DNA of 64,000 nt from contig VDFB02193867.1 of the NCBI GenBank assembly GCA_007258455.2, positions 563,969,291 to 564,033,290 of the forward strand. The letters are read 5' to 3'. Source of the stretch: Sequoia sempervirens (taxonomy: Eukaryota > Streptophyta > Pinopsida > Cupressales > Cupressaceae). Each line of letters begins with the position of its first letter. Within the stretch, counting starts at the first letter, position 1. Made by a program: the position numbers and the translations under genes. Shown here piece after piece: positions 13,001 to 23,996 of this stretch. A model generated the notes under the pieces. That model searched no databases, was not told the DNA's origin, and worked only from the letters and a program-made list of their open reading frames with translations.

Positions 13001-14160
13001 TTCACCCAAAGGGAAATCTACTATGCCCAAGTGGTTGGAGAAGCAGCTCGAAAGAAAAAACCCTATGTTGAAGGACCCAAGGGTGAGGTTAGAGGCCATC
13101 TTGGCTCGAGCTTAAATCATGACAAAGAAGGAGAAGAAGCCCAAAGTCAGATCCAGGGTAACAATGGATGCTTCCGGGTCTCGAGCAGCCCAAATTGCAA
13201 CACCCATGATTGGCCAAGCTGAGGTAAGTTATAGCATCTCCACCATTGACTTGGGAACTACCACCAGAGAGTAGAAATTCAAGCACCTTGAGGAGTCGAT
13301 TGCTACAGTGGTGCATCTAATAAAGCAATATAAAATCTCAAAGGATGAGCTTAAGGCACAGGTTGCAGCCTTAACAGATTACATACAGTAATGGTCTTTA
13401 GTAGACGACCTACCTACTACATCCATGGCCACACCTCAACTATTTTCCAAGGAACAGATCGACAAGATGGAAAGGAGAAAGAACTTGGAGAAGACCACAG
13501 AGGACTCGTTCTGACAAGTCTCATACGTTGGAAACATGGGAATTAGCTAGGCTGTGCGAACAGCCAACAAGTTCTTGGACCCAATGTAGTCTCTGGAGAG
13601 CACAAAGAAGCTCTGCACCAATTTCCCCGCAACCTACGACTCCACCTTCCCAAGGATTGAGGTTATCCTTCAATTGCTTGAAGCCACGTGGGAGAAGAAG
13701 CTTGCGTTTAAGAAAGAAGATCACTGACTGATGGATATATGGCACCGAGACTTCGACAACCAGAAAGAGAGGTTGGAGAAAATCATGAGCAAGGTGGATC
13801 CGTACATTGAATGGATCAAAGAAATCCAGGTAGAATGTGCTTGATACCTTAAGCTGATGATGGACTATGATATGCCCACTGTACAAATAGATCCGGAAAA
13901 GATAAAAACCTACTTCTAGGAGAAGATGGATGGGATGGCTGGAGAAATCAAAATGGAATTCCTGAGTTTTGTTGCCCGCGCTTTCGATCAATTGGAACTA
14001 TTCAGAGACCAAAGGCTCAAAGTATGATGAGGATTTGAAGAGGCTGGAGGATAATGCAAAGGAGTGGAGCTACCAGGCACTACGATTCAAAATCATCGAA
14101 CTAGACAAACTCCAGGCGGTCATCCTCAAGTTCATCGAATACAAAACCTCTAAGGGATAG
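10057..14160 (+). pseudogene. ORF1, large ORF of unknown function in R1
   Basis: One plus frame stays readable for about 1,350 codons, broken mainly by TAG stops. It likely starts at the ATG near 10107 ('MEPG'). The N-terminal 450 residues look globular (for example 'SPEGITKTFHIPTF', 'HWLKERWGS', 'GLAYAHLHHIEDFWAD'). A basic, Pro/Ser-rich linker (about 11880-12300) and an acidic Glu-rich segment (about 12480-12960) follow. The C-terminal part is helical and charged ('SISTIDLGTTTRE', 'KIMSKVDPYIEWIKEIQ'). I recognise no enzyme motif. Tat/Ogre-type plant retrotransposons carry an extra ORF of unknown function, which is the closest comparison. Here the ORF lies inside the repeated block upstream of a promoter and of gag. 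The R2 copy restores several stops to CAG, confirming the frame. Confidence 0.6.
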
Positions 14161-14265
14161 GAGAACAGGTTGACTAAAGATGAAGAACTTTCTAAAGAGT
14201 AGCTACAGTAAAAACAACAATCCGCTAAATGACAAAAGAGCTATAGTGCCATTAGCAAGAGGACA

Positions 14266-14403
14266 AAATAGGGAAGAGACAAAATGTAATTTTAAATTCT
14301 GATCTATTGGGGGGTAGGTGAAACCCTGTTTTGTAATGAATCTTGGCCACACAATAAGAATTAATCTTAGCCATTCATTGAATATTTTGGGCACTATAAA
14401 TAG
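14266..14403 (+). promoter_or_regulatory. Polypurine-like run and TATA box upstream of gag
   Basis: A purine-rich run (aaatagggaagagacaaaa, about 14266-14284) is followed by TG at 14285. TATAAATAG at 14395-14403 is followed by a pyrimidine-rich leader. This is how a polypurine tract, LTR start and U3 promoter look, and it would define a 1.0-kb LTR (14285-15298) for the gag-pol unit. The matching stretch is deleted in R2, so it cannot be checked against a second copy here. Confidence 0.5.
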
Positions 14404-15303
14404 GGCTCTCCTCTCATTTGCAAAAAAAGAGTTGAGTTGTTGTAAAGACATGCTGTAGAAATTTATAAAGAAAAAGCATTGACTTGGTGTATTTTCTTAG
14501 TTTCTCTCATGCTACTTGATTCAATCTCCAATGTTAGATGTTTGACTTAGGTTTTATTGCTGTTTTAGTTAGCTGTTTTCTTTCTTTGGATAGATTTTAG
14601 GAATGCTATTGGGTGATTATGAAAATTCCTATCATGTTGATTTCTTTGTCCATACTTTTTGTTGTTTGCTGATGGTAGATAGCTGTGCAAAGTTAGCCTG
14701 GACTTGAATTTGAAGCTGCTCCAAAATATTTATCTTTGATTCATGCATGTACATGGTGAATGAAGGATAAAATATCAGTAGACCTTAGAAGATAGCACAA
14801 TTTCCATGATACTGTGAAATCCCTGGTTAAGTGGGATATTGTTTTGAGAAGTTGTCCATTGCAGGAACTCCATTGTCACTATTCATAGTTAGTTGCAGAC
14901 TTAGGAACTTTCCCTCTTCCTTGCCTTCTTTTCTTTATTTTTTAACTGACCTATGCTAGGGTTCATTGCATATTCTAAAGCCAAATCCAACAACAAAATG
15001 GAGTCCAAGACTACTATTTGAACCTACAACCAATGCATAACAACTTTCCATCCTAAGAACTCCATTTCAAGATCCAACTTCCATGCTTTGTATCCATGCT
15101 TTGCATTTCCTACGTAAGACTACCTTGTGATTCCAGCAAATCACATGAAACAACTAAGATATTCCAAGCATTGTCAAGACCTGACATTAGAGACCTTGGG
15201 ATAGTGTTCTGTAATCTGATTGTGGAAGATTGTCTTTCAAGAGAGGTAGTGCACCTACGCATTACCTATGTTGAAAAGTGCATAAAAACACCATCAACCG
15301 AAC

Positions 15304-15320
15304 TGGTACTAGAAGGAGGG
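15304..15320 (+). other. tRNA-Asn primer-binding site (mutated)
   Basis: The site reads TGGTACTAGAAGGAGGG, against TGGCGCTAGAAGGAGGG expected from the 3' end of plant tRNA-Asn as I recall it. Both differences lie in the CpG and are deamination-type. It starts five bases after R1 ends and sets the plus orientation of the gag-pol unit. Confidence 0.7.
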
Positions 15321-15401
15321 CTTGACACATTAGGAATACAAAGCTGAAGATTGGAAGTGATTCATTTTATGCCCTCCTCCTCCTAATGCCATCAACAAAA
15401 C

Positions 15402-15417
15402 TGGTGCTAGAAGGAGG
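15402..15417 (+). other. Second copy of the LTR end and tRNA-Asn primer site
   Basis: CCATCAACA at 15389-15397 followed by TGGTGCTAGAAGGAGG repeats the LTR-end/primer-site junction 98 bp downstream of the first. This is a local duplication of the priming region. The copy is closer to the tRNA sequence than the first one. Confidence 0.65.
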
Positions 15418-15841
15418 TCCGACAGTGGAAATATCAAGTTAAGGGTTAAAAGTGAAGCTTGATCGAATTGGATCATTGTCCCCAGAAAGATTTCAAAGAT
15501 TTCTACGGTCAACACCAAACAGGGGAGAGTTTAAAGAATTGTAGCCTCCTACAGGGGCACAGTGAGCTAAAGGAAGTAGTGTTGCCTCTTCCTCTTCCTC
15601 CATTCCATCCACCTCTATTCCACCTTCACCTTCATTTGGTTGGCCTTTGTCCTCCACTCAACCATCTCAAACTACATTTGCACCTCCTATCTCTAGCAAC
15701 CAAGGGATTGCTCCTCTCCCAGCCCTTCCAACCCAGGACATGGTCCATTCAGCCGCCACTCAAGTACAGTCCCAAATTTCCATTCTCCAATAGTAGATAC
15801 CACCTCTGCCACCCTCCATGGCTTAGTTAGAACATAACTCT

Positions 15842-18121
15842 TTGCTGATACATTTTGCTACCTATAATGATAAGCCCAAGAATCCGAAGGGCTTTTGTTC
15901 GAAGTTTCATCTGCGTGACCTACATAGAACAACTGAGGAGCATATAAAAATATTCGAGACAACGATTACCAAAATGCAAGTTGACCATGAGGATGTTGCA
16001 TGCCACCTCTTTCTACATTCATTGGGGGAAGAAGCCTTCTATTGGTACATCAATCTGCCGAGGGGATCCATCACTTCATGGACTCTAATGAAGAATGCCT
16101 TCCTGCAGAAATACAAGATCCCCATCAGCCCTTCGAAGCTATACCAGCAGTTCATGTCCGTCAGAAGGGAAGTCAATGAACCTATTGGCTTCTTCAACAA
16201 TCGCTTCCATCGGGCCTACACAAGGCTTCAGGACCTATACCTCTATAATGATGTCGCGACTCTCCTAGTCTACTATGCAACATTGGACTACCTCACTTTA
16301 GCTTTGGTAAAAGGGATACAACCGCTGCCCACCTCATTGGTGGTGGCCTATAAAGAGGTTGTTATCGCCAGTGTAGACTTGGGATAGAATATCTCCAGCC
16401 CGCTACCTTCTTTGGGGCCAGTAGCTCACCTGATGCAGATTCAAGAGCTTAATCAGGCGTTTGCTCATCAAACCCCTCTTATGAACCAAGTACCTCAATT
16501 GCCTATAGTGCCACATCCAAGGCAGCCATTGAATTACGCACCTCCTACGCCTTCCTATTTGCAACCCCAGCAACAGTACAACTACTCTCAAGCTGCACCA
16601 CAATAGTAGGCCTATTCCCAGCAGCCCCAGGTGCCATTGTACCTATTAGGACCGGAGTTTCCTCCAGCCTATCAGAATCAGCTGGTAGCCCCACTCACTT
16701 TTCTCCAAAATACGGTTCCGTCGCCCGGGAACGGGACTGAGAAAGACAAGTTAGAGGAACTGACTGAGATGATAAAGAAAATGTCCACGGAAATGATGCA
16801 CTTAAAGAATCAGAATAACCAGTTGCAGGCCTCCCAGTGTAATTTCTAGGCCAATATTAACTGGAACAACCAAGACAATAGGGACAGCAGGGATAATTGA
16901 GAAGTCGACACTTCCTCCAGATAGAATTATGATAGAGGGTAAAATGCTAATTAAAATGTAGAAAGGAGACCCTCTCAGAGGCAGAATTGCACGTGGAACA
17001 CTAGGCCTAATAATGGTGGTGTCCCTACACCTTTTGATCAACTGACAAGCAACGAAAAAATGACTAGCGGAGTATACCTTGCCGAAGCAACCTTGTTCGG
17101 ATGTTGTCAAATTCACAAAACCAACAGGCATTCCAAGCTGGATTGTCTCGAGTTCTAGACAGCTACTGAAATCTTCCAGGTGGAGGTGCAAAATGCAATC
17201 GAGAATGCCGGCTATAGGGACATCGTCCCATCTGAGCCATATGATTCCTCTTGTCTTGTAGTTAATCAAGCACCGTTTCCACAATGTGACCGCAACGAGC
17301 CTGAAGTCAAGCCGACTCCTATTGAGGATGAAGAAGCACAAGAGGTAAGTAATGAATAAACTTTGGCTCAACTCTTTGGTTCAGTAGATAATGGTCTGGT
17401 AGATGAAGAAAAGCCATTTGTAGATGAGGTCCACATGTTCCACCGAAGGTTGACTCCTTACTTTCTTAGGAATAGATAGGTGGGCAGACCCTTTACAACT
17501 TCTACCCCGCTAAACAATTTCGCCACTCTACCTGATGCTAATGCTAGTAATAACCTTGGACTTCCTCATATACCCACCCAATACCTCAACAATAATGGAT
17601 CTCAAAACCCATCATAAAATCAACCTCAAGGCCAATCCCAAAATTCGTCTAGTCAAACAAAGGTCCAACCTCCCAGTTCTGCTATATGCCAAGCTTTTAG
17701 TTCAAAAATTGAGAAAATGGGTGATTATGTAGCAAAAGAGTTCAATAAGGTAAAAATCAGCTTGTCAGCCTTCAAATTACTCAAAGTCCCTGCTGTGAGG
17801 CATGCCTTCTTTAGGGTTCTTAATAGGACCCCATCTTCTAGTACAACACAAGAAACACCAGCTAAGAGGGTTACCTTTGAAGAGTCTAGGAAGGAACTAG
17901 AGAAATAAGATAATGCTGGAAAAATGAAGGATATCCCTGAAAATCAACTTGCGAGTAAACAAATTGAAAAGGATCTGGAGAGGGCTAATAGGCAGCTTTC
18001 CAAGGACCAGCTATTTAGGCAAACCAGGGATATGGGCAATGATAAGAACAAAGGTCAAATAGCTCACATGGACACACCTACCATGGAAGGGGCTGCCAAA
18101 TCAAATCCGTATCGACCGTGA
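15842..18121 (+). pseudogene. Gag polyprotein of the composite gypsy element
   Basis: One frame runs from 15842 to the stop at 18121 with internal stops, mostly TAG. The first 180 codons form a retrotransposon gag domain ('FCSKFHLRDLHRTTEEHIK', 'GEEAFYWYINLPRGSITSW', 'FLQKYKIP', 'FNNRFHRAY'). A Pro/Gln-rich stretch (about 16410-16700), a coiled-coil-like segment (about 16735-16845) and a zinc-finger-like 'CQIHKTNRHSKLDC' near 17110 follow. The tail to 18121 has the Tat-like 'KISLSAFKLLKVPAVR' region. No Asp-Ser/Thr-Gly retropepsin motif was found here or at the start of pol, so protease is missing or unrecognisable. The stop is 7 bases before the pol ATG, in a different frame. Confidence 0.8.
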
Positions 18122-18128
18122 ACCCTAG

Positions 18129-19349
18129 ATGAAATACATAATCACAAAGTACAATAATATCACTGAGGTGGTATTCGCCGAGATTGATCTAGGGAGTTAC
18201 TGCCCTTTCGCCTACCAAAATGAGGTCGAGCTTCACGAAGAAGGTGCAAATGAAGTATTACTAGTGTTGTGTAGTCCTTCGACTAATTCTGCACGAATGC
18301 TCCCAGACACAAAAATATTGATAGAAGCCGATGATGATCCTGATAAGGATGACAACTGGGGAGTACTCGGTGGCTTCTAGGAATTTATGGAGAAGTGGGC
18401 AAGGGATCAACTCAGCTTAGGGACTCGAATGAATTTGTAGAATCTCTTGTTACCAAACTGGTCCTGGGTTCACAATGCTGCCCACTTCAAGTTTGATTGT
18501 TGCTTGTGTCAAGCAACAGTTGCACATGTTAAAAAATTAGCTGCTCCTAAGATAGAAATGCCAAATGAGGCACAATAAAAACCACCTATTGATCAATGCA
18601 TCGAACCATAAAATTACCCTAAGGTCACAGGGTCAGCCACCTAGCTAAAAGGGAACAAAAGCCTAATCATTCCTGAAGATAAAGAGCCCTCTACATGTTG
18701 GACGCTCTGATTTGACAGATCTAAGTCTAAGTAGGGAGTTGGAGCTGGGTTCGAACTCATCAGCCCAATGGGTAAAAGATTTCTAGCTACCCATAGACTG
18801 CAGTTCTACTGCACCAATAATGTAGCAGAATATGAGGCCTTAGTCCTTGGCCTTCTCATGGCCTTGAAGAAAAATGTAAAAATGCTGCAAGTCTTCGAGG
18901 ATTCCGAGCTCGTAGTTAAATAGGCTAGGAAGTTGTATTCCTATCATGATCAGAGACTTACAAACTATAGGAATATGGTTTGGGATCTCTTGGAGGGCTT
19001 AGATGCATTCAATATACAATTGATCCCTCAGGCCCAGAATCATATAGTTGATGCCTTAGCTCAAGCAGCCAGCACTCTACAACCCCTCTCTCTGTCTGGG
19101 CTCAAGAAATTCATGGTTGAGCTGACATCCATGCCATCGGTCCTAGATAATGTTACCCACTTCCAAGTATTCAATGATGACAAACATATCCTTCAATTCA
19201 TCACAAGTTTTGATGTCTTCGCAGCTCAAATAATTGATGAAGCTGATCCACAGGAAGCCAAACTGAACATAGAGGGAGTTATTAAACTCAAAACTAATAC
19301 GATCCCTAGGGGTATGGTTCAGTTGGAATGCATATTTGACTTGGACTAG
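18129..19349 (+). pseudogene. Pol N-terminal part with RNase H-like domain ahead of RT
   Basis: The pol frame opens with ATG at 18129. About 190 residues of acidic linker are unassigned. From about 18700 to 19085 it reads as an RNase H fold: FD at the first strand, 'CTNNVAEYEALVLGL' (catalytic Glu), 'LQVFEDSELVV' (third acidic residue), and 'HIVDALAQAAS' (last Asp). This is the extra RNase H of plant Tat-type elements. In the layouts I know it follows the RT RNase H; here it precedes RT. Stops within it are mainly TAG, plus one TGA where Arg (CGA) is expected. Confidence 0.75.
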
Positions 19350-19370
19350 ATCAGAGATTAGAATCAGAAA

Positions 19371-20888
19371 ATGAAAAAGGAGGCTATAAGCAACCAGTGC
19401 AATGCTCACAACCTTGGGACAACCAAGGAAATCATGAATGTTTTTATCAGCAAGGTGTGCATGCCAGAGGAAAAGAAGGGAATTACGGATGCGTTATGGA
19501 GGTATCATGACGTGGTGGCATGGAGCTATGAAGATTTAAAAACTTATGACACTTCTGTCATCACTCACACCATCCCTCTTAAGACGGAGGTGAGGCCATT
19601 CCGCCAGCGACAACACCCTATTAATGCCTTGCTAGAACCTGTCATTTACAAAGAGGTGTAGAAGTTGCTCTCAACAAGAATCATTTTTTTGGTTAGGCAT
19701 TCCACATGGGTTGCCAACTTAGTCCCGGTCAAAAAAAAGAATGGGGAGATTAGATTGTGTGTAGATTTTCGCAATTTGAACCGCGCCTCAGAGAAAGACA
19801 ACTATCCAGTACCTTCATTGGATGAGCTGCTGCATATCATCAACGGCTCCCAGATGATGTCTTTCTTCGTTGGATACTCCGAGTATAACCAAGTAATGGT
19901 ATAGTATGAGGACCATCACAAAACGGCATTCACCACTTAGTGGGGGACATTCGTGTATAGAACAATGCCTTTTGGGCTCATCAATGCTAGCGCCACTTTC
20001 CAACACGCCATGGATATCACCTTCAAGGACCTGATTGGCAAGTGCATAATTATCTACATGGATGATCTGAGCATATTTTCTAAAAAGCGGGGTGATCACG
20101 TCTTCGATTTATGCAAGGTATTCTAGAGATGTAGGGAGTTTGGGGTTTCCCTTAACTCCAAGAAGTGCATTTTTAGAGTGACTGAAGGCAGATTGCTTGG
20201 GCATATCATCTTAGAACAGGGAATCTCCATAGACCCCGAATGTATTGAGTCCTTACTCAAAATCCCACCCCCAGGAAACAAGAAAGAATTAAAATCTTTC
20301 TTTGGAAAGATCAACTTCATTCAGAAATTCATCACAGGTTTCACGGAGATTGTTAAACCTCTCAATGCTATGCTCAAACAAGATGCCAAAGTTGAATGGA
20401 CACCCGATGCCAAACAATCTTTCGAAGAAATCAAACAAGCCATCGCTGAGGCGCCTATGTTAGTTAGCCCAGATTATCTGAAGCCTTTCTACATCTACTC
20501 ATTTGCTTCAGAGCATTCATGTGCAAGCATGTTGACCTAGAAGGACGATGAAGGAAATGAGCATCCGATCACCTTTATGAGTGCTCCCCTTAAGGATTCT
20601 AAATTGTGATATCACAACATTGAAAAGCAGGCATATGGTCTCATCAGAGGTGTGAAGAAATTTAGACACTATATCCTATGCAATAAGGTGTTTGCCATTG
20701 TCCCTAACCCGGCAGTAAAAACATTGCTCATACAGAATGAATTGGGCAAACGAAGAGCTAAATGGGTCACCCTGCTCCAAGAATATGACATGGAGATCCA
20801 ACCGATGAAACTGGTGAGAGGACAGGCACTCACCTACACAATTGCTGAAATAGTAGCAGAAGCTGGACCTGAACTCACTGTGCAGTAG
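19371..20888 (+). pseudogene. Reverse transcriptase and RT-linked RNase H
   Basis: Same frame as the upstream domain. Motifs in order: 'THTIPLKTEVRPFRQRQ', 'WVANLVPVKKKNGEIRLCVD' (about 19710-19770), 'MPFGLINASATFQ' (about 19965), the active site YMDD at 20055-20066, 'LGHIILEQGISIDP', and the connection segment 'FFGKINFIQKFI'. RNase H follows from about 20490 ('PFYIYSFASEHSCASML', 'YHNIEKQAYGLI'). Family: Ty3/gypsy. In-frame stops near 19659, 19904, 19937, 20126, 20538 and 20607 show it is dead. The length and motif order are otherwise normal. Confidence 0.9.
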
Positions 20889-20942
20889 TACCAGCTTGAG
20901 GATGTTTCCCCTAAAGAGTGGTACCAGAATGTCGTCTACTAT

Positions 20943-22166
20943 TTGTCGAACCATAAGTGTCCACCGCACCTGCAAGGAGTCCAAAAGTGGGCCCTTAGAT
21001 TGAAAAGCAATGGCTACATGCTACAGGGTTCCATTCTCTACAAGAAGAATCATGAAGGCATTTATTTAAGATGCCTTGGCAAGGAAGAAGCAGATCAAGT
21101 CTTAAGAGAGTTCCACAATAAATTTGGCACAGGCCATGGTTCTAGCTCTTCCACAACACATCAGATATTAAGAGCAGGGTATTATTGGCCAACTGTCTTC
21201 AAGGATGCCCATTGCCATGTTCGTTCATGTCACACATGCTAGACCGTTGCTACTAGGGAAAAGAATGCTGCTGTCCCACTACAGCTTGTGCTAGAGGTAA
21301 GGCCATTTGTGCAATGGGGTCTTGACTTCATCGGTCTAGTAAGCCCTCCATCGTCTACGAGACACAACTACATTCTTACCGCTACTGATTACTGTACTAC
21401 GTGGACGGAAGCAATAGTATGTAAGTAATGCACAACTAAAGTAGTTACTAATTTCCTAGAAAGCTTCATTTTGAATCACTTTGGTTGTCCTTATTCTTTG
21501 GTATGTGATAATAGACCTATGTTTGCTTCATTAAAATTTGCTAGTTGGGCATTTGACTATGGAATTGCCCTCAAATTCTCATCTAATTACTACCCTTAGG
21601 GAAATGGCCATGCTGAGTCTAAATATAGAAACCTGATTACTATGATCAAGAAGCTCCTAGATAGGAATCCCAAGGACTGGCATACCCAGCTCTGTTTTAC
21701 CCTTTGGGTTGATCGCACTCACCACAAGGCTGCCCTTGGCGATTCCTCGTTCCACCTTTTTTATGGCCTAGAACCTGTATTCCCCATCCATCTAAAGATT
21801 CCTACTCTTTAGTTCATCAATGATTTTTATGAGGGAGGAGATCGTAGGGAAGCTCGGTTAGCTCAGCTCTTGTATTTAGAGGAATTATGAAACCATGCAA
21901 TAGAAAATTTTGCCAAACATTAGGGTGTAGTTAAAAGATGGTTCAACCGCCGAGCCAAGATCAAGGCCTTTAGAATTGTAGATTTGGTCTTGTATTGGGA
22001 TAAGGCCCATGAAAAGAAAGGGGGACACAACAAATTCGAAAAGCTCTGGCTTGGCCCCTTTCAAATAGCTAAGATTTTGGGAGATAATGCCTTCCGCTTA
22101 AAGACCTTAACTGGTGAGAACGTCCCATTGCCAGTCAATGGGCAGCACCTAAAGCATTACTTCTAG
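20943..22166 (+). pseudogene. Integrase
   Basis: The frame continues from RT. A zinc-binding HHCC region lies near 21110-21240 ('EFHNKFGTGH', then 'CHVRSCHTC'). The catalytic core has Asp in 'QWGLDFIGL' (about 21318), Asp in 'LVCDNRPMFAS' (about 21500) and Glu in 'GNGHAESKYRN' (about 21602). The C-terminal tail 'EKLWLGPFQIAKILGDNAF' is the usual gypsy integrase end, finishing at TAG 22164. Seven or so in-frame stops. In life it would insert the cDNA into the host chromosome. Confidence 0.9.
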
Positions 22167-23090
22167 GCTTAAGCTCATTCAAGCTCTTCATTGTAAATAC
22201 CTGTACATAGGTTAGGATAGTTTTCTTTCTAGCTTGCTTGCATTTTGTTTGCATCACTCTTTTGTTTTCTCCCTCCTGGCAGTTTTGTTTCAAAAATTGT
22301 TTCTCGCCCCTTTGTGGTGGTTGTGCTTGCTCAACAAGTGGTTTACTTTGCTTCCCATTCTTTGTGTTCTTTACCTAATAATTCACTCTCGATTATGGGT
22401 CTTTCAAAGCTACCCATGAATGATTTCCTTGCTTGAATTCTGCTTAGAACTTGACCCTTGGTTGGGTCTTCTTACACACATCTTGAATCTTGCATAAAGC
22501 ACATAATAATAATTTCTAAAGGACCGTGCCATGCTTGTCATGACACCCCAGCAAGTGAAAAATATCAAGTCTGCTCTAGTGACCACTATAGTCTCAAACC
22601 TGGATCGTAGGCTTCAGTGCTTACCTGGTCGAACTAAATGATAAAAGAAAAATGAACATTGAAGGAAATATGAAAGCAAAAAATTAAAGGAATCCTAAAA
22701 ATAAATGACCATATGGGTGTCCGGGTAACTCTACCAGGGCTATGGACGCTCGGCCGACAGTAGAGCAATATCCGTGAGATTGCAGTGACAACTCTGTCAG
22801 GGCTATGGATGCCTAACTGGCAGCGAAGCAATGTCTAGGTCACTTTTGGTGTTAGACAATTTATGTAGCTTGCTCGGTTGACTTGGTAATCCTAGCCAAT
22901 TTCCTGAGGAAATGAATGAATTCACTACACACACTTCTGAGATGTCCTGTAAGCTAACCCAATTAAGGATCTCGTCCTCTTAGATTCATCTTTGGAAGCC
23001 ACTCCTGGTCTGCAAAGCCAGAGATTCTGGGTCCTGAATGAATATTTATCCCTAGAACGCTTGGGAGTGTTCTCCAGTAGAGTCGCCATT
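22167..23090. other. Spacer between integrase and R2
   Basis: No coding motif. I looked for a polypurine tract before R2 and found none; the last bases are 'gtcgccatt'. Purine-rich runs near 22640-22700 are far from the boundary. The only clear signal is the antisense primer-binding site at 23071-23088. Confidence 0.5.
23071..23088 (-). other. Antisense tRNA-Arg primer-binding site beside R2
   Basis: On the minus strand TGGCGACTCTACTGGAGA begins two bases after the CAACA that ends R2 in that orientation. Ogre-type plant elements prime with tRNA-Arg at TGGCGACTCC..., so this looks like a real 5' LTR/primer junction of a minus-strand element. It conflicts with the plus-strand gag-pol. Confidence 0.6.
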
Positions 23091-23914
23091 TGTTGTTCCC
23101 TTAGCACACATGCCCCATTCGAAACGGGGACCCTCTTTTCTTTCGATTTATCAAGTCATTTTTTTTGTCACCACCTCATTTTGCGTGCCTCCCTTTTGAT
23201 GTCTCTGATGGTCAATGTTGCTTTAAGGACCCACCATAAGTTGACCATGCCTTCCCCTTTTTAGTTTTGCTGCGTTATGGCACCTCGCGGAGTCCCTTTA
23301 GTAGTTTGACCCTGCCAACAGCCTTGGGCCCTTCCGGGCCCGGCTGTTCGGGATTCCCTCACCGGGTTTCCCCGCTGGAACTACCATTCCCAGCAGCGTC
23401 CGCTTCGTGTCCTTCCGGACCCCGGGGTCCAAATCCCCTTTCGCCGTCTACCAAAACTTATGGAAATTTTTCAAACAACGTCACACTCTCCGGACCCTGA
23501 ACCCCGGAGTTCCAATTCCGGGGTTCCGCCCTTGTTTCGCCATCCATGACGGTGAACTTCCTACGGCGTCCCGCCCCCTGGGTCCCGCCAACATTTTCGT
23601 CAACCGAAGTCTGCGGGAGTCCCTGACTGCCATAGAGCGTTCCAGGCCCGACCATCCAGAATTCCAAGTCCGGAATTCCATGGTGGTTCCACCATCTATG
23701 ATGGCAGATCTTTGGTGGAACTCCACCCTCTGGGCCCGGGTTCGCTCCTCACCACTGCCATCCCAACTGACCTGAAATACTCACTGCGGCTGTCGTCCTG
23801 TGTCTCCCTGGCCTTCAGGCCCTAATTCTCCCGCTGTCATCACCGACTTTTGAACTCACTAACTTTTTTTCCGTTGTACCTACATTAAATACAAGCATTA
23901 ATGGCGGTTAGGGG

Positions 23915-23996
23915 TATAAAATACCCACTCCAACCCATCATTATCATTTCACAAGATTGCAGAGCGAATAGAGAACCTGCTATTGGTGCCCACTGT
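23915..23996 (+). promoter_or_regulatory. TATA box and tRNA-Lys-like site inside R2
   Basis: Counterpart of 8441-8522: TATAAAAT at 23915 and TGGTGCCCACTGT at 23984. Conservation in both copies shows the pair was present before the copies diverged. Confidence 0.5.

Larger units (their letters stand above)
7631..15298 (+). repeat. Long direct repeat R1 (5' copy)
   Basis: Homologous along its length to 23091-28681, apart from about 2.1 kb (about 12633-14762) missing from the other copy. Order: GC-rich block 7631-10020, ORF1 10057-14160, promoter-like region near 14285-14403, AT-richer tail ending in 'ccatcaac' at 15298. Base composition changes sharply at about 10000. Homology with R2 stops at the last base before the tRNA-Asn primer-binding region, as expected for the 3' end of an LTR. 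Confidence 0.8.

Noticed and set aside
13521..13991. Minus-strand frame of 156 codons
   Set aside because: It is the antisense shadow of ORF1, whose plus frame shows coherent protein-like sequence.
16802..17371. Minus-strand frame of 189 codons
   Set aside because: Antisense of the gag C-terminal region, which carries the zinc-finger-like motif on plus.
18129..18380. A retropepsin active site at 'IDLGS'
   Set aside because: The Asp-Leu-Gly triplet lacks the Ser/Thr of the active site, and no flap or C-terminal hydrophobic-Gly motif follows.
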